DNA from: a virus
DNA length: 31,090 nucleotides
Strand: one strand, 5' to 3'
Virus record (IMG/VR): IMGVR_UViG_3300035698_034749
Span: 1 to 31,090 of that record
A program made the position numbers and the translations under genes. The notes under the pieces are model-generated. The model was not told the DNA's origin, searched no databases, and worked only from the letters and a program-made list of their open reading frames with translations. Position 1 is the stretch's first letter, and each line of letters begins with the position of its first letter. Shown piece after piece: positions 23,442 through 31,068 of the stretch.

Positions 23442-26400
23442 ATGTCTTTTAAAAAAATAGCAATTATAGATATTACAGCTCTTAATCATCCAGAAGGATG
23501 GGAGATATATAATCTTCCTAATCAAATTAAGACAGCTTCTATCGATCTTTCTATAGATGAAGATTTAGGGGGATTCGATTTAAAACAAGCTACAAAAGAG
23601 TTTCCAGAACATCTCTATATGAAAATTTTTGCTATTAAAAAAGATGAACCTAATGATAATGGAGACGCTTTTTCAGAAGATGAATTACAAAAATCTACTC
23701 ATACTTTTATTGGAGTTCCTCTTTTTACTAATCACCAAAATGATGATGTGGAAAAAGCAAGAGGTGAGTGTGTCCATGCTTGGTATGATAAGAAAAAAGG
23801 AGGGATTTTTCTTGTAGCTCGTGTTGATAAAATTGCCTATCCCAGGTTAGCAAGAGCTATAGAGCAGAAATACGTAAAAGGAACATCCATGGGCACTAGC
23901 GTAGAATATTCTTGTTGTTCTATTTGTCATAAAAAAAGCGAAACACCTGAAAATTATTGTACTCATATTAAAGAAAGAAAAAATAGAAATTTCTATGGAG
24001 ATATTAAGTGCGCTTATCATGAAGATTCTAATGTTCCAGATGATGAAAAATGTCCTTTGTGTGGTTCGATAAGAAAAACTGCAAAAATAATAAAACATAA
24101 TGGAACAAAGATATATGAACATAATTATGGATTGAGATTTATTGAAAATAGTTTTGTTGTGAGTCCTGCTTGTCATGAATGTGGAGTAAGTTGTATTCTT
24201 CATGTTCCTGAACTACAAAAGAAAGTAGCTTCATTAAGAGAAACAGTTGATGAATTAATTAAATATTCAGAGAGAAAAGAAATTCCCGAAGAATTAAAGA
24301 AAGTAGCAGGAGTTAGAGAATTAAACGATCTAAAAGAAAGTATGACTAAATTAGAAACCGTTGTCCAAAGTATGTTAAAACAAAAAGAACAAGTTTCTAT
24401 GGAATATGTTTCTGATTTAGTTAAAGCAATGGCAGACGTACAGGGAATAGCAGATGAACTAGTGGAGATGGGCTATGCAAAACTTCCATCTCCTACAGGA
24501 ATTACAGAAGAAGGAGATGCTACTCTTGAACCACAAACATTTTCTGAACCAGTTGGGGTAACTGGGACTGTTCCTCAAATAGGACAAGGAGAAGGACAAT
24601 TTAATACTCAGGAACTTGGAGGAATTGGTTCTATAACAAAACCTGCAAAATCTTTTAAAAAAATAAAGGATTTTTTAAGTATAAGTGGAAAGTTGTTAAA
24701 TAAAGTATCTTCTTTGAAAAATATTTTATTTAAAAATAAACAAAAGGATAAAAACATGGCAGATATTATTACAGAAGTTTCTGCTAATATAAAAGATCCA
24801 GAATCTTTAAAAATTTTAATAAGTAAAATAGATGGTCAAATTTTTATTACAAAAGCAGAAGGAGAAAAAATTATAAAGGTTTCAGATATTACTGAGTTTC
24901 CTGAAGAAATGCAGGAATTAATTAAAAAAGATCCTGAGAGAGCGGGACAATTAATTTTAAAAAATGATAATTTGAAAGAAACTAGAGGAGTAAATATGTC
25001 TAATAAAAATACAAAAACAGCAGCGGATTCAAGTAATCATGAAGTGATTACAGAAAAACAATTAGAGAAAAAAGAAGAATCACTGCACCCTAGATTAGAT
25101 ACTAGCTATAATACTATCACAGAGGGAAGTGAACAACTATCTCGAGGTTCTGATTTAGAAAATTTAACTACAAGTGAAAGTCCTGAAACTCATAAGGGTT
25201 CATATGAAACTATTACGGAAGATCAACTAGATCTGTCAAACGTTACGGCAGAGATAATTCATTATAATGATACTCCAGATGTGATTACAGAAAAACAATG
25301 GGATGAAATGAGTAGACTTGTAAGCGCTAAACTTAGCGAAGATTATACTTCTGTTATAACAGATAAACAATTAAGAGAACTTCTCCTTGCTCATAGATTT
25401 ACAGGTCCGATTGATATTATTACTCAAAAACAACTTGAAGGTATAGACATGACTGAAGGATTAAAAAGATGGGCTAGTAAAGAATATACACAATCATTAA
25501 CTCAGGTAGCTACTAAAGCTATTGTGGATTCTATAGTTAAATTTAATAAATCACCTAAGGAATTAGCAAAGATAGCTTCTTGGATTAGCGATAATGATAA
25601 AGTAAAATCAAAAGTTGCTTTTTTGTCAGTTATGAATGCCTTACCTAATAAAAAAGAAGAAAGAGAAATAATAGCAAATAAAGAAAGGTATTTTAGCAAA
25701 AAAGCTTCTTCTTCAATTACTCCTACGGTTGATGCTTTGATAATTGCTGTTGCCGACAATGCAAAATTTGGTTTGAAAGCAGAAGATGTCTTTGATTATA
25801 TTTCTTATAGTCTTAGAAGTAAAACCGCTATGGCAAAGGTAGATGAACTGGTACAAATAAAAATGGGAGATGTCGATACGTTAGATAAAAAAATTATAAA
25901 TAAATATGATGCCTTTGAGACTGCTATAAAAGAGTTAAGTAAACCTGAAGATGGTAAATATAGAATTTATGCGACCCTTGAAGATGTCGATGCTCCTGTT
26001 ACTGATAAAGAAGGTTTTTTGAAAGGACTTAAAAAGTTAGCACAACAAGAAATTGGTAGTGATGTTGCTGCTGCTATTATTAAGGTTCAAGTTGGAGATA
26101 ATGGAGAATTAATTATAGATATAGAAGAAGGAGGAAAAAATGAAGTTAGTGCTGATGAACTTGGAAATATCATAGAAGGTCCAGTAGAAGATATAGAAAT
26201 GAAAGAAAAAGAAAACGAAGAATCTCCTTGTGCAACAGCGATTTCTTCTGATGAACAAGAGAATAAGAAACTTGCTAGTGCAAGAGAAGAGATAGTAAAG
26301 AAAGCTCAAATGATGGGAGGAGAAATGGGGGGTCAAGGAGGAGCTTCTCAAGGTCCAGGAGCTGGAGCAAGTCTTCCTATGGCTCCAGGAGCCGGGGCTG

Positions 26401-29066
26401 ATACTGCTCCTCTTGAGACATTCACAGGAGAACCTGAAATGGGAGAAGAAGAAGGAACAGGAGAAGAAGATCTTGAACCATTGCCTCCGGGTTCTATTTG
26501 CCCTGTTTGTGGCAGTCATGATGTTGATGTTGTGGCAGGAACAGCAAGATGTAAAAATTGTGGTTCTGAGTTTAATATAAAGATAGAATTAGAATTTACA
26601 AAATACAAAGGTGTAAGTCCTGAGGGAGAAGAAGGAGAAGAAGGAGAAGGAGAAGAATTAGGAAACGAAGAGGGAGAGTTTGGGGAGGGAGAAGGTTTTG
26701 CACTACCAGAAGAAGAAACTCCTGCCGTTGCTGCTTATACTAAATTGACTCCAGAAACTTTAAAGAAAATTGGAGAAAAAAAGATTAAATTAGGAACAAT
26801 TAGTCCTGCTACCGGAAAAGCAAATACCTTAGATTTGGGAGAAGGTAATCATGTCTGTCTGGATACAGGAACAAGATATAAAGTTTCCTATGTAACAGAT
26901 AATAAGGCGAAAGAGATTTGGGGACAATGGACATGGATTCCTAAAACAGCGATGATAGATTGTCCTTCCTGTAAAAAAGCAAAACAGAAATTTGTTGAAG
27001 CTCTTAAAAGGGCTGAAATAAAAGAAGAAAATTTTGAAAAAATGGAATTACGGGAGAAAGTTAAGGTAATTGGTAAATTAGTAAAAGCAGGAGCAATTAA
27101 GTCAATTAAAACAGCAAGTAAAGAAGGTTCTGTCTTAGAAGATTATAAACTTGCCTATGGTACTTATGGAAAGAGTTTTCCAATTGAGGGGTGTAGGGAA
27201 AAACTTGCTCGTAGATTTGGACAAAATGCACTTGCTTTAAGCGGACCTTGTGAAGGTCAGAATTTAGTAGATTGTGTTTGTAATCAATTAAAACAAGCAG
27301 ATATTTATACTCATGGTTTGGCAATTAAACTTGCTGAAGCATGGCATGATTGTTCTGGAGATGAAGAATGTATTGCTGATCAAGTTCGTGCAGGATACAC
27401 TCTGAGGGAGGCTTCATCTATTTGCGAAACCTTAAAAATTGCAGTTGCGGCTCCAGAAGATTTGTTAGCAGATGAACTGGAAAATCAAGGGGAAGAAGAA
27501 ACTGGAATCGAAGGACCTCCAACAGAACCAATTGAAGATATAGATCCATTCGAACTTGAAGAAGGAACAGTAACAATAGAACTTCCAAAAGAAGTTGCAG
27601 AACAAATAGGAGAAAAAGTAGATGAAGCTTTGGGAGAAGCAGGTTCGGAAGAAATAGAAGTGCCTGAAACTCCTATTGAAGAACCTGGAGAAATTGGACC
27701 TGTAGAAACAGGTGAGCCAGGAGAAGAAATTTTTGAAGAAACTAAACCTGTTGAACCTGTTGATGAAGGAGTTCTTGAGGAAACCAAACCTGCTGAGATT
27801 CTAGAAAATGAAACAGATGAAAATGGAACAATAGAGACTGAAGAACAAGAAGAAAAAAATAATAAAGTAGAAATAAGCCTTGACGGTCAAAAAATAAGCG
27901 AATCTGAATATAGTTTAAAAGAAGGTTCTAAAATGAAAAGTAAAGTAGGAAAGACAGGAAGAATTAGTATGGATCTTTCTTCTGTTATTAATACTATAAA
28001 TAAAAAAACAGGAGAAAAAGAGATTCAACAAGAAAATGCTCAAGATTCTACAGATATAGGTTCTTATACTGCCGGAGAAGATGGAAGTAAAATGGGACAT
28101 GAAAATGAAACAATTCCGTCTGCTCAAAAACCAAACGTTCCAAGAGATAATGCCACAATGGTAGAAGAACCTACTGAGTTAAATCCTGAAGATAAACCTC
28201 AGCCTGTTATCCCTTCTGATAAAGCAACTATGGGGCATGAAGATGAAGTTGGTTTAGCAGGAGGAGATACCAGATATACAGGTGGAGACAAAGGACAAGG
28301 CAAAACAGAAGTAGCTTCTATTGAAAAAGAAAATATAAAAAAAGCAGAGGAAGAAGATGATTTTGATATTATGCATATGAGAGGTTTTGGTTCAAGTAAG
28401 GAGGGTTTATCGAGGTTGGCAAAAAGAATAATTGAAGCTGGAGATAAGAAACTGGAACCGAAAGCTCCTGTTTCTGTTGATAAAGATATTCAACCGATTC
28501 AAGATAAAGGAACATTGGGTAACGAACCAAAGTTTGATCCTGATGAACCGACTAAAACAGAAGGGAATAAAACTGAATCTTTAATGGGACATGAAAATGA
28601 GACATTAGGAGATATTCCGAAATCTCCTGCTGATCATCCTTCAATTCCTGCTAATGATGCTAGGATGGGGAAAGAGGAACTTTCTCCTGAAAAGCAGACT
28701 AAAGATAAAGGCACGGTTATAGCCAAGGGCGATAGGGAGTCTGAAGCTATTAGGGTTGCTGGTAGAATGCTTGAAGAAAAGAAGATTACAGCTTCTGAGC
28801 TTCAAAAAAAGATAGAAGAATTAAAATCCTATAAGCTTGCTCAAATCAAAGATTTTGAAAAATCAATCTTTGCGAGCAAAAAAGGACTTGACACTGTGTC
28901 GGACGGTATGTCTCAAGCCGTAATTATAAATGAGACAAGTAGTGTGAGGAACTCTAAAGATGATTTGTCAAATAAATTAGCTAGTTTATTTAGTCTTGAA
29001 CAACAAAATCAATTAGCTGATGAGGACTCGACAACTCAACTAAGAAGAAGTTTTGGAAAAAAATAA
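23442..29066 (+). CDS. Prohead protease fused to giant scaffold-like region, 1874 aa
   Basis: AAGGA precedes ATG 23442. Residues 1-260 are a phage prohead serine protease: TFIGVPLFTNHQNDDVEKAR with likely catalytic His98, and YVKGTSMGTSVEYS with likely Ser149. Cysteine clusters follow (CSICHKK..NYCTHI, KCPLCGS, CHECGVSC) that probably bind zinc. A coiled coil (about 260-320) leads to a region with two internal starts (Met439, Met519). Then come five ITEKQL repeats, a long acidic part, another zinc ribbon (ICPVCGSHDVD..RCKNCGSEF), a Cys-rich domain (27180-27430), a Glu/Pro-rich tail and MGHENE repeats. It should cut scaffold and itself during head maturation. The usual family size is a few hundred residues, so the fused part probably acts as scaffold, as in lambda C/Nu3. 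Confidence 0.82.
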   Translation: MSFKKIAIIDITALNHPEGWEIYNLPNQIKTASIDLSIDEDLGGFDLKQATKEFPEHLYMKIFAIKKDEPNDNGDAFSEDELQKSTHTFIGVPLFTNHQNDDVEKARGECVHAWYDKKKGGIFLVARVDKIAYPRLARAIEQKYVKGTSMGTSVEYSCCSICHKKSETPENYCTHIKERKNRNFYGDIKCAYHEDSNVPDDEKCPLCGSIRKTAKIIKHNGTKIYEHNYGLRFIENSFVVSPACHECGVSCILHVPELQKKVASLRETVDELIKYSERKEIPEELKKVAGVRELNDLKESMTKLETVVQSMLKQKEQVSMEYVSDLVKAMADVQGIADELVEMGYAKLPSPTGITEEGDATLEPQTFSEPVGVTGTVPQIGQGEGQFNTQELGGIGSITKPAKSFKKIKDFLSISGKLLNKVSSLKNILFKNKQKDKNMADIITEVSANIKDPESLKILISKIDGQIFITKAEGEKIIKVSDITEFPEEMQELIKKDPERAGQLILKNDNLKETRGVNMSNKNTKTAADSSNHEVITEKQLEKKEESLHPRLDTSYNTITEGSEQLSRGSDLENLTTSESPETHKGSYETITEDQLDLSNVTAEIIHYNDTPDVITEKQWDEMSRLVSAKLSEDYTSVITDKQLRELLLAHRFTGPIDIITQKQLEGIDMTEGLKRWASKEYTQSLTQVATKAIVDSIVKFNKSPKELAKIASWISDNDKVKSKVAFLSVMNALPNKKEEREIIANKERYFSKKASSSITPTVDALIIAVADNAKFGLKAEDVFDYISYSLRSKTAMAKVDELVQIKMGDVDTLDKKIINKYDAFETAIKELSKPEDGKYRIYATLEDVDAPVTDKEGFLKGLKKLAQQEIGSDVAAAIIKVQVGDNGELIIDIEEGGKNEVSADELGNIIEGPVEDIEMKEKENEESPCATAISSDEQENKKLASAREEIVKKAQMMGGEMGGQGGASQGPGAGASLPMAPGAGADTAPLETFTGEPEMGEEEGTGEEDLEPLPPGSICPVCGSHDVDVVAGTARCKNCGSEFNIKIELEFTKYKGVSPEGEEGEEGEGEELGNEEGEFGEGEGFALPEEETPAVAAYTKLTPETLKKIGEKKIKLGTISPATGKANTLDLGEGNHVCLDTGTRYKVSYVTDNKAKEIWGQWTWIPKTAMIDCPSCKKAKQKFVEALKRAEIKEENFEKMELREKVKVIGKLVKAGAIKSIKTASKEGSVLEDYKLAYGTYGKSFPIEGCREKLARRFGQNALALSGPCEGQNLVDCVCNQLKQADIYTHGLAIKLAEAWHDCSGDEECIADQVRAGYTLREASSICETLKIAVAAPEDLLADELENQGEEETGIEGPPTEPIEDIDPFELEEGTVTIELPKEVAEQIGEKVDEALGEAGSEEIEVPETPIEEPGEIGPVETGEPGEEIFEETKPVEPVDEGVLEETKPAEILENETDENGTIETEEQEEKNNKVEISLDGQKISESEYSLKEGSKMKSKVGKTGRISMDLSSVINTINKKTGEKEIQQENAQDSTDIGSYTAGEDGSKMGHENETIPSAQKPNVPRDNATMVEEPTELNPEDKPQPVIPSDKATMGHEDEVGLAGGDTRYTGGDKGQGKTEVASIEKENIKKAEEEDDFDIMHMRGFGSSKEGLSRLAKRIIEAGDKKLEPKAPVSVDKDIQPIQDKGTLGNEPKFDPDEPTKTEGNKTESLMGHENETLGDIPKSPADHPSIPANDARMGKEELSPEKQTKDKGTVIAKGDRESEAIRVAGRMLEEKKITASELQKKIEELKSYKLAQIKDFEKSIFASKKGLDTVSDGMSQAVIINETSSVRNSKDDLSNKLASLFSLEQQNQLADEDSTTQLRRSFGKK
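24743..24758 (+). promoter_or_regulatory. Internal ribosome site and ATG in the protease gene (Met439)
   Basis: AAAGGA (24743-24748) lies seven bases before an in-frame ATG (24756). The peptide that would start there, MADIITEVSANIKDPESL, looks like a natural N-terminus after a Lys/Asn linker. It could give a 1436-residue product without the protease. Confidence 0.45.
24984..24998 (+). promoter_or_regulatory. Internal ribosome site and ATG in the protease gene (Met519)
   Basis: AGAGGAG (24984-24990) lies five bases before an in-frame ATG (24996), better than the ribosome sites of most genes in this window. The product would begin MSNKNTKTAADSSNHEV just before the ITEKQL repeats and be 1356 residues long, a candidate free scaffold. 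Confidence 0.55.
25040..25440 (+). repeat. Five diverged ITEKQL coding repeats
   Basis: EVITEKQLE, ETITEDQLD, DVITEKQWD, SVITDKQLR and DIITQKQLE occur about every 25-45 codons. A shorter sixth form NTITEGSEQL lies between the first two. The DNA differs between copies, so this is old, selected protein repetition rather than recent duplication. Confidence 0.8.
28089..28680 (+). repeat. Diverged MGHENE coding repeats near the scaffold C-terminus
   Basis: KMGHENETIP, NATMVEEP, KATMGHEDEV, GTLGNEPKF, LMGHENETLG and ARMGKEELS recur with Pro/Asp-rich spacers. The pattern is about D-x-A-T-M-G-H-E-N-E. Function unknown; the even spacing suggests repeated binding sites. Confidence 0.65.
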
Positions 29067-29093
29067 ATTTTTTAGGTATAAAGGAGAAAAATT

Positions 29094-29663
29094 ATGGCTC
29101 TTATAGTAGAATATCATGTTCTGGCGGACATGTATCCGATGGGGAGCACTGAGATTTTAGCTGGGATGAATGTAAGTCTTAATGGGGCTGGTCAGGTTAT
29201 TCCAACTCCTCTTGCAGGAAATGTAGAAACTGTTCTTGGTATTGCTGGTGATTCTGATAGACATACTCAGGGTCAGACAACCGCATATTCTGACCAGGTT
29301 CTTATTGGTGCTGGTGGAGGATGGGCAGGAGGCGCTGCTGGTACTACAAGATGGACTGAAAATAGAGTACCTGATTTCTATGATGAAACTGCTGCTGCTG
29401 GGAAGATGACTATTTATCATGGCGGTGGAAAATTTTGGATTTCTTGTGATTTATTTGATGATGAAGGAACTACTGTTGCTGTTAATGATATGCTTACAAG
29501 AAGTGGAACAGTGGCAGGAGAATGGAATGGTGGAGCTACAGGAGGTCAGGAAGTTGCCATAGCGGTTGGTACATGTCAGCAATATCCAAGCGGTGTTCCG
29601 GGTACAGACGTTCAAGGTTCTATTTCATTGGGAGATTATGTCCCAGTAGTTCTTAGACGATAA
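29094..29663 (+). CDS. Probable head decoration-like protein, 189 aa
   Basis: AAAGGAG precedes ATG 29094. The protein is beta-rich, Gly/Thr-rich and low in Lys, unlike its neighbours, as expected for a shell protein. The opening (TEILAGMNVSLNGAGQVIPT, then VLGIAGDSD) resembles capsid-decoration proteins of the 'aGd.V.l...G.v......iGia' type, and the end (ISLGDYVPVVLRR) is also beta. Its place between protease and major capsid protein is where decoration or stabilising proteins usually lie. The family assignment is inferred from pattern and position. Other options are a minor capsid protein or a head fibre base. Confidence 0.55.
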   Translation: MALIVEYHVLADMYPMGSTEILAGMNVSLNGAGQVIPTPLAGNVETVLGIAGDSDRHTQGQTTAYSDQVLIGAGGGWAGGAAGTTRWTENRVPDFYDETAAAGKMTIYHGGGKFWISCDLFDDEGTTVAVNDMLTRSGTVAGEWNGGATGGQEVAIAVGTCQQYPSGVPGTDVQGSISLGDYVPVVLRR

Positions 29664-29690
29664 GTTTAATTAATTAGTACAAGAGCTATA

Positions 29691-29720
29691 TTTTAGGATT
29701 ATTATTTATAATACCTAAAA
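29691..29720 (+). promoter_or_regulatory. Hairpin in the leader of the major capsid gene
   Basis: TTTTAGG (29691-29697) pairs with CCTAAAA (29714-29720), and inside it ATTAT (29698-29702) pairs with ATAAT (29708-29712), leaving a five-base loop and one bulged A. No T-run follows, so an RNA-stability or processing hairpin upstream of the AAGGAG site (about 29735) fits better than a terminator. Confidence 0.45.
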
Positions 29721-29747
29721 ATAGAGTTAAAAAAAAGGAGAATTATT

Positions 29748-29912
29748 ATGGCTATGACCAAAAGTGGTTTAACAGACCAGGATAAAGAAATGGTTATTGC
29801 CCAAGCGTTAGAAACTGATGAAGGTAGAACCGCGCTCGCCCAAGCTATGGTCGAGCCGATTAGACGTTCATTAGAATATCAAGCTGTTGGTAGGAAGCTT
29901 CTTATGGTGGAT
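29748..29912 (+). CDS. Major capsid protein, exon 1 (residues 1-55)
   Basis: AAGGAG lies before ATG 29748. The exon encodes MAMTKSGLTDQDKEMVIAQA through GRKLLMVD and ends at base 29912, exactly on a codon boundary. Read on into the intron, the frame stops after ten more residues (QPKKLVHLAM). The join to exon 2 gives LLMVD-ELPQGALARYERDV, the continuous sequence expected of this HK97-fold capsid family. Base use is more balanced and codons more varied than in nearby genes, as expected for a highly expressed gene. Without splicing only a useless 65-residue peptide would be made. Confidence 0.9.
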
Positions 29913-30300
29913 CAACCTAAAAAACTTGTCCACCTTGCAATGTGAATTGCATAAAATAAACCGGACTCATATCGGTGAAACCTAAGTCTTTTAAAATTAA
30001 GAAGATATGGCAATACCGAGGGAAGTTTAAAGAAATTTCAAGTAATGAATAAAAAATTGAAAATGAAAAAAGACAAATTATATAAAGTTAAGAAAACATC
30101 TATGAAAAAAATGGGAAGTATATACAAAATTGATGAATATAAAATTGGAATTTCTAATAACCCCGTAGAGACTTGTTATAAATATAACAGAGTGTCAGAA
30201 CTGAGATGTTCTGGTGCTAACACGTCCGGCTCTCTTTTAAATTTATTAGAAGAGATGATGGTATAGTCCAGTCCCCAGGAAACTGGTGAGAATATAAATG
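29913..30300 (+). mobile_element. Group IA self-splicing intron in the capsid gene, 388 bases
   Basis: Pairings read from the sequence. P1: exon GGTGGAT (29906-29912) with GTCCACC (29928-29934), ending in the required U-G pair at the splice site. P10: AACTT (29923-29927) with exon 2 GAGTT. P2: TGCAA/TTGCA near 29936-29950. P3: CCGGAC (29961-29966) with GTCCGG (30224-30229). P4: TCGGT (29972-29976) with ACCGA (30015-30019). P6: GGG/CCC (30020, 30161). P7: G-[A]-GACT (30168-30173) with AGTCC (30265-30269), including the bulged A. P8: CTCTTTT (30232-30238) with AGAAGAG (30248-30254). P9 near 30270-30285. Two extra hairpins after P7 (30175-30188, 30197-30212) fit subgroup IA. The last base is G30300. 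Confidence 0.92.
30045..30266 (+). CDS. Small reading frame inside the intron, possible endonuclease remnant
   Basis: A 73-codon frame starts in the P6 loop, where T4 td-type introns carry their endonuclease genes, and then runs through the P7-P3-P8 core. Its middle, GSIYKIDEYKIGISNNP, resembles the opening strands of GIY-YIG/T5orf172 nucleases (IY.I....KIGIS..P). The rest is dictated by the ribozyme core and lacks the expected Arg and later motifs. It has no good ribosome site. It is probably a decayed homing-endonuclease gene; chance is possible. Confidence 0.3.
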   Translation: MNKKLKMKKDKLYKVKKTSMKKMGSIYKIDEYKIGISNNPVETCYKYNRVSELRCSGANTSGSLLNLLEEMMV

Positions 30301-31008
30301 GAGTTACCCCAGGGAGCTTTGGCAAGATATGAAAGAGATGTTGCTGCTATTGCTTGGGTGGTTTCCCGAAGAGGTGCAGTTCCTGATCAAATTCAGGAAG
30401 GTGAAGAAGTTCTAGTTCCTACTTTTGAAATTGCTGCAAATCCGACAGTAAGACTTAGTGAGATTAAAGCTCGTAGGTTCTATATTGTGGACAGGGCTCA
30501 GATTAAAGCCAAAGAAGCAATTCAAAAGGAAGAAGATACAAATATCTTTAATGCTTTACTTGCTGCTGTTCTTGCTGCTCAGACAGTAACCAACTATGGA
30601 GTTTTAACTACTGCTGCTCTTAATGAAGCTTTTATGCAAATCGAACAACATGATTTAGTTTGTGCTAAAATTATTGTTCACGCGTTTCAGTATGCGGCAA
30701 TAAGAACATTTGGTAAGGATTTCTATGATGAGGCAACTCAAAGAGAGATTATTACCACAGGTTTGTATGGACATTTGTGGACAAGTGATATTCACGTTAG
30801 TTCACGAATGCTTACAACTACTGTTCTTTTGACTGCTTCGCCTGAGACAGTTGGAGCTTTTCCGATCAGACAAGACATTACCGTTTTGCCTGCGGACGAT
30901 CCTCGCAAATTACGGATCGGCTGGGTCATTTATGAGGAAGTCGGAATTGTAGTTATCAATGATTATGCAATTTCAAGAATCAATGTTGTGGAACCAGAAG
31001 TTTCTTAA
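30301..31008 (+). CDS. Major capsid protein, exon 2 (residues 56-290), HK97 fold
   Basis: The true exon begins at GAG 30301; the ATG at 30298 contains the final G of the intron and is not a start. It encodes ELPQGALARYERDVAAIAWV, then a beta/alpha core (VLVPTFEIAANPTVRLSEIK, RRFYIVDRAQIKAKEAIQKE), a helix-rich Ala segment, TTGLYGHLWTSDIHVSSRML, and an end VLPADDPRKLRIGWVIYEEV followed by GIVVINDYAISRI. This run is typical of a widespread HK97-type major capsid family. With exon 1 the shell protein has 290 residues, normal for the family. It lacks the N-terminal delta domain of longer capsid proteins, in line with a separate scaffold. Confidence 0.92.
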   Translation, partial: ELPQGALARYERDVAAIAWVVSRRGAVPDQIQEGEEVLVPTFEIAANPTVRLSEIKARRFYIVDRAQIKAKEAIQKEEDTNIFNALLAAVLAAQTVTNYGVLTTAALNEAFMQIEQHDLVCAKIIVHAFQYAAIRTFGKDFYDEATQREIITTGLYGHLWTSDIHVSSRMLTTTVLLTASPETVGAFPIRQDITVLPADDPRKLRIGWVIYEEVGIVVINDYAISRINVVEPEVS

Positions 31009-31033
31009 TTCTAGTCTTTAGAACCAAGAAATT

Positions 31034-31068
31034 AAAGGCAGATTTTTAAAAAATCTGCCTTTTTTTAT
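31034..31068 (+). terminator. Rho-independent terminator after the capsid gene
   Basis: AAGGCAGATTT pairs with AAATCTGCCTT around a short T/A loop, followed by a T-run (31060-31066). It is the strongest hairpin-plus-T signal in the window and closes the late block, 26 bases after the capsid stop. An ATG at 31074 may open the next gene, but too little remains to judge. Confidence 0.9.

Noticed and set aside
27485-27787. Minus-strand Ser/Pro/Gly-rich reading frame
   Set aside because: Complement of the Glu/Pro-rich scaffold tail; low complexity, no start signal.
30298-30300. ATG at 30298 as the start of a separate capsid gene
   Set aside because: Its G is the terminal G of the intron; there is no ribosome site, and the exon join restores the conserved capsid N-terminus.
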